From NCBI GenBank assembly GCA_021795795.1, contig JAJYPA010000513.1, positions 1 to 5,876 on the forward strand: a stretch of DNA of 5,876 nt. The letters are read 5' to 3'. Positions within the stretch are counted from its first letter, which is position 1. Every line of letters begins with the position of its first letter. Of the stretch, positions 1 through 5,120 are shown piece by piece. The translations under genes and the position numbers were made by a program. Under the pieces are notes generated by a model. The model worked only from the letters and a program-made list of their open reading frames with translations, did no database searches and was not told the origin of the DNA. Source of the stretch: Pseudomonadota bacterium (lineage in GTDB: Bacteria; Pseudomonadota; Gammaproteobacteria; Halothiobacillales; Halothiobacillaceae).

Positions 1-955
1 GGCCAAAGGCGGTCTGTTCTTCACCGCCGATGCCGTTGCCGCCGAGCAGGGGGACTATTGCATTCGTCAGGGCGGCCTGCTGCGCAAGGCGCCGTTAACG
101 TTGGGACTGGGGGCGGCGCTTGCAGCGATGAGCCTGGCTGCCATGCCCCCGACGGCGGGTTTTGTCAGTGAATGGTTCCTTTTCCAGGCGCTCTTTCATG
201 ATTTCACTTTGACCGGTGATGGTGCGCGTATCGCCATGGTCCTGGCAGGGGCTGGCTTGGCGCTGACTGCCGCCGTGTCGCTGGCCACCTTCGTCAAACT
301 CTTCGGGGTAGGGCTACTCGGACGGCACGCAACCAATGCCAAGCCGGTTGCAGCGCGCAGTCGCTGTCCAATCCTGCTGGGCGGGTTGGCAGTGCTGGGT
401 CTGGCGGTAAGCCTGGTGTTCTGGCTGCCGCTGCTGGGCCCGGCCGCGTGGCCCGATTCCGCAGTGCCGGCAGCGATGGTGCAGCACTGGATACTAGTAC
501 CCCTGAGTAGCGGTTTTGCCTTTATTTCACCCTATAAGATCGTCATTGTTGGGCTCTTGCTGGCTTTCATTCCCTTGGCGCTGCTGGGCTGGTCGGTGCG
601 CCGCCGCGGCGTACGCTTTGCGCCCCTGTGGTGTGGGGGTGAGGACTATGCCATCCATGGCGGCGCTACCACCAGCCTATCCTTTGCCAATGCCCTGCGC
701 GTGTTTTATTCCTTTATCTATCGGCCCAGCACCGATATGGAGCGGGATTTTGATGGCAAGGGCTATGTCCTCAAGGAATTGCGCTTTGATACCAGCGAGG
801 CCCCGCTCTTTGGGCCGCTGATCTTCCACCCCCTGATCCGCATGGTCGTGTGGCTGGCAGAGCGCTTCCAGGTGATGCAAATGGGCCAGATCAATATGTA
901 TCTGGCCTTTATTGGCATTTTGCTGTTGTTCACCATGGGTTCAGTATTCTTCTAA
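1..955 (+). CDS. hyfB: HyfB/HycC-like proton-conducting membrane subunit, C-terminal part (5' end outside window)
   Basis: The reading frame is open from base 2, so this is the last 317 residues of a gene that starts upstream; the internal TTG at 101 is not a start. The family (complex I NuoL/N/M-like, HyfB/HycC of hydrogenase-4 and formate hydrogenlyase, also DabB and MrpA/D relatives) forms the proton- or ion-translocating arm of inner-membrane complexes. Fragment residues 3-10 (KGGLFFTA) and 48-58 (MPPTAGFVSEW) match conserved family segments. A TFVKLFG motif around Lys99 is the usual membrane-buried lysine region. Residues 210-213 (WCGG) open the C-terminal region typical of HycC/HyfB, which ends in a final membrane helix. 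About five hydrophobic segments are visible. It is followed after 17 nt by crcB on the same strand. Whether it serves a hydrogenase-like, Hyf-like or DAB-type complex cannot be told without the upstream genes. Confidence 0.85.
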   Translation, partial: AKGGLFFTADAVAAEQGDYCIRQGGLLRKAPLTLGLGAALAAMSLAAMPPTAGFVSEWFLFQALFHDFTLTGDGARIAMVLAGAGLALTAAVSLATFVKLFGVGLLGRHATNAKPVAARSRCPILLGGLAVLGLAVSLVFWLPLLGPAAWPDSAVPAAMVQHWILVPLSSGFAFISPYKIVIVGLLLAFIPLALLGWSVRRRGVRFAPLWCGGEDYAIHGGATTSLSFANALRVFYSFIYRPSTDMERDFDGKGYVLKELRFDTSEAPLFGPLIFHPLIRMVVWLAERFQVMQMGQINMYLAFIGILLLFTMGSVFF

Positions 956-972
956 ACATTGGGAACGTGGTT

Positions 973-1350
973 ATGACCTATATCTATCTCGCGATATTTG
1001 CAGTGCTTGGTGCCTTTGCGCGCTATGGACAGACGCTGGTGGTGCAAGGCATCGCCGGGCGCGATTTCCCCTGGGCGACGCTGTCGATCAATGTGCTGGG
1101 CTCTTTTCTGATGGGTTTTCTGTTTTTCGAGACGCTGGAGCGTGTCAGCGTCAGTCCGCAGCTACGCACCGGCATCCTCACCGGCGGGTTGGGCGCCTAC
1201 ACCACCTTTTCCACCTTTTCCCTGGAAACCGTCAATCTGTTGGAAAGCGGAGAGGCATGGAAGGGGGTTTTGTATATCGTTAGTTCAGTAGTGCTGTCTC
1301 TCGTGGCCGCCTTATTCGGGGCCTATCTTTCACGCAATATGGGAGTATGA
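973..1350 (+). CDS. crcB: CrcB/Fluc fluoride channel
   Basis: This is a 125-residue inner-membrane protein of normal Fluc length, acting as a dual-topology dimeric fluoride channel that lets F- out of the cytoplasm. Diagnostic motifs are GAFARYG (13-19), SINVLGSFLMGF (38-49, with the pore Asn40) and GGLGAYTTFSTFSLE (71-85). The last holds the TTFSTF element whose two phenylalanines line the fluoride path and whose helix break binds the central Na+. Four membrane helices are evident. The ATG at 973 is preceded by a GGGAACG-type ribosome site at 961-967. A longer in-frame reading from 850 would overlap the upstream gene and lacks family similarity. The gene is closely spaced to the HyfB-like gene (17 nt) and abuts the DUF190 gene, so it is probably cotranscribed with both. 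No fluoride riboswitch fits the 17-nt gap; if one controls the operon it lies upstream of the window. Confidence 0.95.
   Translation: MTYIYLAIFAVLGAFARYGQTLVVQGIAGRDFPWATLSINVLGSFLMGFLFFETLERVSVSPQLRTGILTGGLGAYTTFSTFSLETVNLLESGEAWKGVLYIVSSVVLSLVAALFGAYLSRNMGV
1341..1345 (+). promoter_or_regulatory. Ribosome binding site deciding the DUF190 start
   Basis: GGGAG lies inside the last codons of crcB. It is only 1 nt from the ATG at 1347 but 7 nt from the ATG at 1353, so the second ATG is the better start. Placement inside crcB implies translational coupling. Confidence 0.6.
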
Positions 1351-1352
1351 CG

Positions 1353-1673
1353 ATGGCATCAATAACCGTAGTCCGGATCTATATCAAGGAAGGCGACAAG
1401 TTCCATGGCCACAATCTGATGCAAGAGATTTTCCGTCTCCTGCACAACGAGCACAAGGTGCATGGCGTCACGGTGTTCCGCGGTATCGCAGGATTTGGCA
1501 GCAAGGGCGAAGTGCACGCCGATGATCTCCTGCGGATGACGGTGCATCTCCCTTTGGTGCTGGAGTTTTTCGACGAAACAGAAACCGTGGAAGCCGTTTT
1601 GCCGGGCATTCAGGCCATGGTGCCCCCTGGGCATGTCATCTGGTGGAGTGCGAACTGTAGTTGCGCATCATAG
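1353..1673 (+). CDS. DUF190 family protein, PII-like fold, CrcB partner
   Basis: This is a 106-residue soluble protein (108 if the ATG at 1347, which overlaps the crcB stop as ATGA, is used). It matches the DUF190 pattern: VRIYIKEGDKFHG near the N-terminus (7-19), VTVFRGIAGFG in the middle, a GEVHADDLLRM segment, then LPLVLEFFDETETVEAVLPGI. DUF190 belongs to the GlnB/PII-like ferredoxin-fold superfamily and is, from memory, often encoded next to crcB; its biochemical role is not established. PII-like proteins commonly bind small ligands or metals and gate a neighbouring membrane transporter, so a regulatory or fluoride-sensing role for CrcB is a reasonable inference only. The C-terminus (NCSCAS) carries two cysteines close together, which I do not recall as a family feature. 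Confidence 0.88.
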   Translation: MASITVVRIYIKEGDKFHGHNLMQEIFRLLHNEHKVHGVTVFRGIAGFGSKGEVHADDLLRMTVHLPLVLEFFDETETVEAVLPGIQAMVPPGHVIWWSANCSCAS

Positions 1674-1752
1674 AGGCGCAGGTAGTGGCTAAGATAGCAT
1701 GGCCAAGATGCGTCTATGGAAGGGTCGCATGACAAAGTGAAGGAGAGTTTTG

Positions 1753-1857
1753 ATGAAGAATCTACGAAGCATGTTCCTGGATCAGTGCACTTCCCTGGTC
1801 AACACCAGTGTTGACGGGGATTCTGGGCCGGTATGCGCGCACCCGGCGGGTGCATAA
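1753..1857 (+). CDS. Possible 34-residue small protein or leader peptide, unknown function
   Basis: An ATG at 1753 is preceded by AAGGAG at 1740-1745 with a 7-nt spacer, one of the best ribosome sites in the window. The ORF runs 34 codons (MKNLRSMFLDQ at the start, HPAGA at the end) to TAA at 1855-1857. It has no signal peptide, no membrane helix, two cysteines (residues 12 and 28) and no family I recognise. The coding stretch overlaps an 18-bp palindrome and a GC-rich hairpin whose 3' arm covers the last codons. A strong start, a short peptide and overlapping alternative stems are what a translated leader that regulates ppa would look like, but there is no U-run and no obvious codon bias toward one amino acid. 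It may also be a chance ORF or the remnant of a lost gene. Confidence 0.4.
   Translation: MKNLRSMFLDQCTSLVNTSVDGDSGPVCAHPAGA
1798..1815. repeat. Near-perfect 18-bp palindrome (operator-like or RNA hairpin)
   Basis: GTCAACAC and GTGTTGAC form 8-bp inverted arms around a 2-nt centre (CA). In DNA this has the size and symmetry of a dimeric regulator operator. In RNA it gives a 7-bp stem with a CCAG loop. An overlapping alternative stem, CTGGT (1795-1799) with ACCAG (1804-1808), would exclude it. It lies inside the small ORF and about 200 nt upstream of ppa. Confidence 0.55.
1827..1853 (+). repeat. GC-rich hairpin with a competing alternative stem at the end of the small ORF
   Basis: GCACCC (1839-1844) pairs with GGGTGC (1848-1853) across a GGC loop, a 6-bp stem with five G-C pairs. 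An alternative 5-bp stem, GCCGG (1827-1831) with CCGGC (1843-1847), uses the same bases, so the two are mutually exclusive. There is no following T run, so this is not a classical intrinsic terminator. Confidence 0.45.
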
Positions 1858-2010
1858 GCGGACGGGATCGCCGATAATAAAGGCCTTCCAGTAATTTGCG
1901 AGGCCCAATGCATGCTACAGTCTTTTGAAATCCGCCGATTGCTCTATGACCTGATTCCCAACGCCGGTTTGGCGAAATAACAATTTCCCACCTTATTGGA
2001 TAGGTTGATT

Positions 2011-2543
2011 ATGGATCTGAAAAATATAGCAACAGGCCGGCAGGTGCCGGATGAAGTCAATGCCGTGATCGAGGTTCCGCAATTTTCCAGCATCAAATAT
2101 GAGCTCGATAAATCGTCCGGAGCGATTCTGGTGGACCGCTTCCTTTTTACCGCCATGCACTACCCGGTAAATTATGGCTTTATTCCCATACGCTTTCTGC
2201 GGATGGGGACCCTACCGATATCCTAGTGGTATCTCCCCAGCCGGTACAGGCTGGAGCCATAGTGCGGGCGCGCCCCATCGGCGTTCTGCTCATGGAGGAT
2301 GAGCATGGTCAGGATTGCAAAATTATTGCCGTCCCTCACCACGAGGTGGCCGGTGGGTATGATCATGTGGAGGATCTCGGTGATCTTCCTCGGTTCCTGC
2401 GCGATGAGGTTTTCCATTTCTTCGGACATCACAAGGAGTTGGAGCAAGGCAAATGGGTGGCGCTGAAAGGGGGGCAAGGTGCGGAAGAGGCGCGCGCGAT
2501 GATCCTGGCCGATATGGCGCGGGCCAATGCCACGGATCCCTGA
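2011..2543 (+). pseudogene. ppa: Family I inorganic pyrophosphatase, frameshifted
   Basis: Two adjacent frames together encode a complete soluble family I pyrophosphatase (PPi to 2 Pi, Mg2+-dependent). Translation from ATG 2011 (GGATAGG at 1998-2004, 6-nt spacer) is normal to Pro59, codon CCC at 2185-2187. It then goes out of frame to a TAG at 2224-2226. Adding one C there (CCCC) restores HTLSADGDPTDILVV and continues to TGA 2541-2543, giving 177 residues, the usual bacterial size of about 175. In E. coli numbering the restored product has Lys29, Glu31, Arg43, Tyr55, Asp65, Asp67, Asp70, Asp97, Asp102, Lys104 and Lys142. The normally conserved Tyr141 is His (FFGHHKELE, codon CAC). As read, the peptide would stop after about 71 residues and lack all the catalytic Asp residues from Asp65 on. 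The alternatives are a sequencing error in a C run or a recent inactivation with another pyrophosphatase in the genome. No frameshift-stimulating site is evident. Confidence 0.9.
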
Positions 2544-2636
2544 CCCGGTGGTGAAGATGCCAACGGTCTGGAGCCGCTCCGTGGGTGGCTCGAGTGTTCC
2601 GAACTGTTCCTTTGTGTCGGGAGGGAGGCGGGGACG

Positions 2637-2876
2637 ATGACGCTCAAGCAATCGGCCGATGCCCTGGCTCTGCGTGTGTTACGGAAGGCAGAGGAATATG
2701 TTGGACATAGCGTACATCTGTGGATCTGTCCTGATGGTTCGGCGCATGTGCTACTGGAACGTCAATTCAACAGTCAACTCGCTAGCCCACCCTGCACCTT
2801 GGTCGGCGCTTATCGGGCGCCCTGCCGCGAACGGGAGATTCTGGATGACATCATCTGGTTCGTCGGCAATGGGTAA
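2637..2876 (+). CDS. Hypothetical 79-residue protein
   Basis: ATG 2637 follows GGGAGG (2623-2628) at an 8-nt spacing, a strong ribosome site, and the frame runs to TAA 2874-2876. I do not recognise the family. The product looks soluble: a helical, charged N-terminus (ADALALRVLRKAEEY, residues 7-21), then a mixed segment (HLWICPDGSAHVLLERQF) reading like two short strands, then an acidic stretch ending ILDDIIWFVG. It has three cysteines (31, 53 and 63) but no CxxC pair, no signal peptide and no membrane helix. It lies 93 nt after ppa and 134 nt before the preferred MFS start, on the same strand, so it could be read with either neighbour. The good ribosome site favours a real gene. Confidence 0.65.
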   Translation: MTLKQSADALALRVLRKAEEYVGHSVHLWICPDGSAHVLLERQFNSQLASPPCTLVGAYRAPCREREILDDIIWFVGNG

Positions 2877-3000
2877 AGGACGGGTCGAAAGACACCGCCA
2901 TGGTGGCAACCAGGGGATTTCGCGCCAAGGCTCTGCGCCGCAGATGGGGCACGGCCGCTTTCCCAGGCGCGCCTATGGCCGATAAGGCGATGGGTCAGAT

Positions 3001-3005
3001 GGGAG
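3001..3005 (+). promoter_or_regulatory. Ribosome binding site deciding the MFS start
   Basis: GGGAG lies 5 nt before ATG 3011. The upstream in-frame ATG codons at 2900, 2975, 2990 and 2999 lack a comparably placed site, and the extra residues they would add are Arg-rich and non-membrane, so 3011 is preferred. Confidence 0.5.
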
Positions 3006-3010
3006 CGCGC

Positions 3011-4228
3011 ATGCCGCCGCTGGGTGGTAACCCGGCATGGCTGTTCCTGCTTTTGTGTGGCGCGGGTTTTTGGGGGCGACTGAGCTACGAAATGATCCGC
3101 AGCCCCCTTACTTCCCTCTATGCCAAGCACCTGGGAGCACCAACTGCAGTCATCGGCCTACTGGTCGCAGCGGTGACCATCACCGGGATTTTTGTCAAGT
3201 TGCCTGCGGGTAGTCTGGCCGACCAATTTGGTTTTCGGCGGCTGATGCTGGCCGGGAAACTGGTGACCGCGGTCGGACCGTTTTTGTATCCGCTGGTGCA
3301 CTTCTGGCCGCAATTGCTGGCCGTTCGCTTTTTTCACGGATTATCCACAGCGACTTACGCTCCAGCGGCATCAGCGTTGGTAGCAAAGAGGTACCCGTTG
3401 CAGCGGGGGCGCTGGCTCGGTTTTTATGGGGCAGCGGAAAATAGCGGGGTCATATTGGGACCGGTTGTTGGCGCCGCAGCGCTCGCTCATCTGGGTTTTG
3501 TAGCGGCTTTCCTTGTCTCGGGAAGTATCGGTATTCTTGCGCTCTTGATGATCTTGCCGTTTCCGCGGGATGTGCCGGCCCACGATGGGCACCGCTCTCC
3601 CGGTGAAGTACTTCGCGTAGCCTCCCAAGGTGTACGTCAGATCATCGGTGATCCAGCCATTCGTTTGGTGAGTCTGATGGAAGCTACCTTATATGTCGGC
3701 GTCGGTACGCTGCAGGCGTATCTGCCGCTTTATGCGCTTGATCAACATATCCCCATCCTGGAGATCGGCCTGTTGTTTGGGGGTCAGGGGGTGGCGTCGA
3801 TTCTCTTCCGTCCGGTCTTCGGTGCAGCTTCGGACCGTTTCGGGAGAAGGCTTTTTATCGTCGCTGGGGTCGGCTTGTGTGCAGCAGTACTGGTGGCAAT
3901 TCCCCATATGGGGCAGTTCTTGCCCTTGCTGGGTCTGAGCACGCTATTTGGATTGGGCACGGCAATGGTGACGCCAACGACAACGGCGATGATAGGAGAT
4001 CTCGTCAGGGGCAGGGATTTCGGCGCAGCAATGGGAGTATTCGGCAGTTTGTGGGATACGGGCCATGCGTTTGGCCCACTGGCGGCCGGGTTCCTGATCG
4101 CTGCACTTGGTTATCGCAGCGGGTTCTTGATCATTGCCGGCATCATCGTTTCCGCTCTTGTGGTGTTCATTTGTGGCGGCCGATCCGGAATTTGCAAAAG
4201 TGACTACTATAAGAGAAGGAGGAATTGA
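3011..4228 (+). CDS. MFS transporter, likely efflux, substrate unknown
   Basis: This is a 405-residue, 12-helix major facilitator superfamily protein of the inner membrane (442 residues if started at 2900). The N-terminal helix begins at PAWLFLLLCGAGF (8-20). The first motif A between helices 2 and 3 is GSLADQFGFRR (67-77), and its counterpart in the second half is GAASDRFGRR (271-280), the classical repeat of two six-helix halves. A proton-coupled exporter of the drug/metabolite type is the usual function of such sequences; nothing visible fixes the substrate. The last codons (YKRRRN) also encode the ribosome site AAGGAGG of the next gene, which starts 4 nt after the stop, so it is tied to the DUF211 and VIT-like genes. 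A link to metal or toxic-ion handling is inference from those neighbours. Confidence 0.88.
   Translation: MPPLGGNPAWLFLLLCGAGFWGRLSYEMIRSPLTSLYAKHLGAPTAVIGLLVAAVTITGIFVKLPAGSLADQFGFRRLMLAGKLVTAVGPFLYPLVHFWPQLLAVRFFHGLSTATYAPAASALVAKRYPLQRGRWLGFYGAAENSGVILGPVVGAAALAHLGFVAAFLVSGSIGILALLMILPFPRDVPAHDGHRSPGEVLRVASQGVRQIIGDPAIRLVSLMEATLYVGVGTLQAYLPLYALDQHIPILEIGLLFGGQGVASILFRPVFGAASDRFGRRLFIVAGVGLCAAVLVAIPHMGQFLPLLGLSTLFGLGTAMVTPTTTAMIGDLVRGRDFGAAMGVFGSLWDTGHAFGPLAAGFLIAALGYRSGFLIIAGIIVSALVVFICGGRSGICKSDYYKRRRN
4216..4222 (+). promoter_or_regulatory. Strong ribosome binding site for the DUF211 gene, inside the MFS gene end
   Basis: AAGGAGG matches the anti-Shine-Dalgarno sequence fully, with a 10-nt spacer to ATG 4233. 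It lies within the last four codons of the MFS gene, so translation of the two is probably coupled. Confidence 0.75.
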
Positions 4229-4232
4229 TCGT

Positions 4233-4520
4233 ATGCGTATTCGCCGTTTGGTGCTGGATGTGGACAAGGCGTTTTCTCGGCCCAGCTTGCTGGATATTGC
4301 CGCAGTTGTTGAATCGGTACGAGGTGTAGAGGCGTTTAATATTACCGTAGAGGAGGTGGACCAGGAAACCATCGGCACCCTGATCAACGTGGAAGGCGAT
4401 AATATCGACTATTCCGGGTTGGTGGCCGCCATAGAGAAAAGCGGGGCTGCCGTGCATGGCATCGAGGAAATCGTGGTGGGGAGTCGCATGGTGGATTTCC
4501 GCCCACGGGCAGGCAAATGA
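4233..4520 (+). CDS. DUF211 family protein, ferredoxin-like fold
   Basis: This 95-residue soluble protein matches DUF211 (the archaeal MTH889 type) along its length: MRIRRLVLDVDKAF at the start, PSLLDIAAVVESVRGVEAFN (17-36) forming helix 1 and strand 2, EGDNIDY (54-60), and HGIEEIVVGSRMVD near the end. The beta-alpha-beta repeat order fits a ferredoxin-like fold. The function of DUF211 is not established. The family is best known from archaea, which makes its presence in this bacterial context noteworthy. The start at 4233 has AAGGAGG ahead of it; a longer frame from 4134 overlaps the MFS gene and lies outside the family. The stop overlaps the next ATG (ATGA at 4517-4520). Many acidic residues (Glu40, Glu41, Asp43, Glu54, Asp56, Asp59, Glu78, Glu79) make cation binding conceivable. 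Pairing with a metal-transporter-like membrane protein suggests a regulatory or metal-sensing partner (inference). Confidence 0.88.
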   Translation: MRIRRLVLDVDKAFSRPSLLDIAAVVESVRGVEAFNITVEEVDQETIGTLINVEGDNIDYSGLVAAIEKSGAAVHGIEEIVVGSRMVDFRPRAGK

Positions 4521-5044
4521 GGCAACTGCGGGCGCTCGTATTCCCAGTTGTGCTGGGCCTATCGGACGGCATCTGTACGGCGCTGGTCCTGGCTACGCAA
4601 AAAATGCTCCATAGCGGCGGCCTGGGCTGGGATGAGAGCCTGCGCATTGCCTTGGCGACCTGCGCATCAGGCAGTTTGCCGCTCTTTGCCGCGCAATATG
4701 CGGAATTGCGTGCGGGTCTGTCGCGGGCGGCCCATCAGCTCAATATGTCATCGCCGCAGCGATTGGTGGCGGGTACGCTGGGACGGGGAGTCCTGCGGGA
4801 AGCTTGGGAAATGGCAGCACTGGCGACCCTCAGCAGTTTTGTTGGCGCCAGTATTCCCTTAGCGGTGGCCGTGCTTTTCCACGTCTGGCATTGGTTGCCT
4901 CTCCTTGCTGCCAATATCGCCCTGGCAGCCCTCGGTGTGACCTTGGGGGTTTTGGTTCGCGGTTCGCTGCTGCGTTGGGGCGTTGCCTTGATGGTCGTGG
5001 GGAATGTACTGGCGGGCGCGGGGTATGGGTTGCGAATCGCCTGA
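4517..5044 (+). CDS. VIT/CCC1-like small integral membrane protein (TIGR00267-like)
   Basis: This 175-residue protein has about five membrane helices, roughly 6-28, 44-64, 99-121, 127-147 and 153-174. The layout follows the VIT1/CCC1 iron/manganese transporter family. LGLSDGICTA (13-22) matches the helix 1 signature with the conserved Asp (Asp17). ASGSLPLFAAQYAEL (50-64) matches the second-helix region that normally reads SMAxGEYxS. SSFVGASIPL (106-115) matches the third helix with its conserved Pro. In the second helix the usual Glu before Tyr is Gln60 (AAQY), and the loop between helices 2 and 3 is only about 30 residues, so the long Glu-rich cytoplasmic metal-binding part of canonical VIT1 is reduced. 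The closest family I can name is the archaeal-type TIGR00267 group, from memory. The start overlaps the DUF211 stop, so the two are translationally coupled. Transport of a divalent metal is plausible but unproven. Confidence 0.7.
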   Translation: MRQLRALVFPVVLGLSDGICTALVLATQKMLHSGGLGWDESLRIALATCASGSLPLFAAQYAELRAGLSRAAHQLNMSSPQRLVAGTLGRGVLREAWEMAALATLSSFVGASIPLAVAVLFHVWHWLPLLAANIALAALGVTLGVLVRGSLLRWGVALMVVGNVLAGAGYGLRIA

Positions 5045-5063
5045 AGGAACGGTGTGGTAGGGG

Positions 5064-5120
5064 GCGTCTCAGAAAACGGAAAAATCGTACGCTAAGCTGT
5101 TCGTCAGCCGTTTTTGACGC
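5064..5120. terminator. Possible bidirectional terminator between convergent genes
   Basis: Outer arms GCGTC (5064-5068) with GACGC (5116-5120) and AAAACGG (5073-5079) with CCGTTTT (5108-5114) can form a long imperfect hairpin. On the plus strand a smaller stem GCTG (5096-5099) with CAGC (5105-5108) is followed 2 nt later by TTTTT (5111-5115), a plausible weak intrinsic terminator for the VIT-like gene. On the minus strand the complement of 5072-5085 is T-rich and follows the end of the MFS gene. The short stems keep confidence low. Confidence 0.4.

Larger units (their letters stand above)
1674..2010 (+). other. 337-nt spacer between the DUF190 gene and ppa: small ORF and nested hairpins
   Basis: This spacer contains the small ORF at 1753-1857 and the inverted repeats listed separately. 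Weaker inverted repeats are ATGCG/CGCAT (1708-1712 with 1726-1730) and CGCC/GGCG (1962-1965 with 1971-1974, just ahead of ppa). Possible promoter elements are a GATAAT -10-like box at 1873-1878 without a good -35, and TTGAAA (1925-1930) with TATGAC (1945-1950), only 14 nt apart and so too close. Neither is good enough to call. I found no fluoride riboswitch consensus (no GGCGATG start paired with a TGATGGCTCCTAC-like end), no tRNA and no transposon ends. Confidence 0.5.

Noticed and set aside
850..972. Longer start for crcB overlapping the HyfB-like gene
   Set aside because: The added residues are an out-of-frame reading of the upstream gene; ATG 973 has a ribosome site and gives the normal Fluc N-terminus.
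1925..1950. TTGAAA/TATGAC promoter for ppa
   Set aside because: The 14-nt spacing is too short for a sigma70-type promoter.
1674..2010. Fluoride (crcB-motif) riboswitch ahead of ppa
   Set aside because: Expected because of the neighbours, but I could not align the conserved 5' GGNGATG and 3' TGATGRCTCCTAC elements; only unrelated hairpins are present.
2185..2190. Programmed -1 frameshift joining the two ppa frames
   Set aside because: The site TTCCCAT is not a good X-XXY-YYZ slippery heptamer, and I see no convincing downstream stimulatory stem. Family I pyrophosphatases are not known to use recoding.
2570..2580. Small palindrome GGAGCCGCTCC after ppa as a terminator
   Set aside because: Too short, with no T run following; likely chance.
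2223..2651. 142-codon minus-strand ORF opposite ppa
   Set aside because: It lies antisense to the conserved pyrophosphatase sequence, has no recognisable family and a composition typical of a shadow frame.
2900..3010. MFS start at 2900
   Set aside because: This gives an Arg-rich 37-residue extension with no ribosome site at the right distance; 3011 has GGGAG at 5 nt. Not fully excluded.
3944..4387. 147-codon minus-strand ORF opposite the MFS/DUF211 junction
   Set aside because: It is antisense to two clear protein families; Ser/Arg/Thr-rich low-information sequence, so a shadow.
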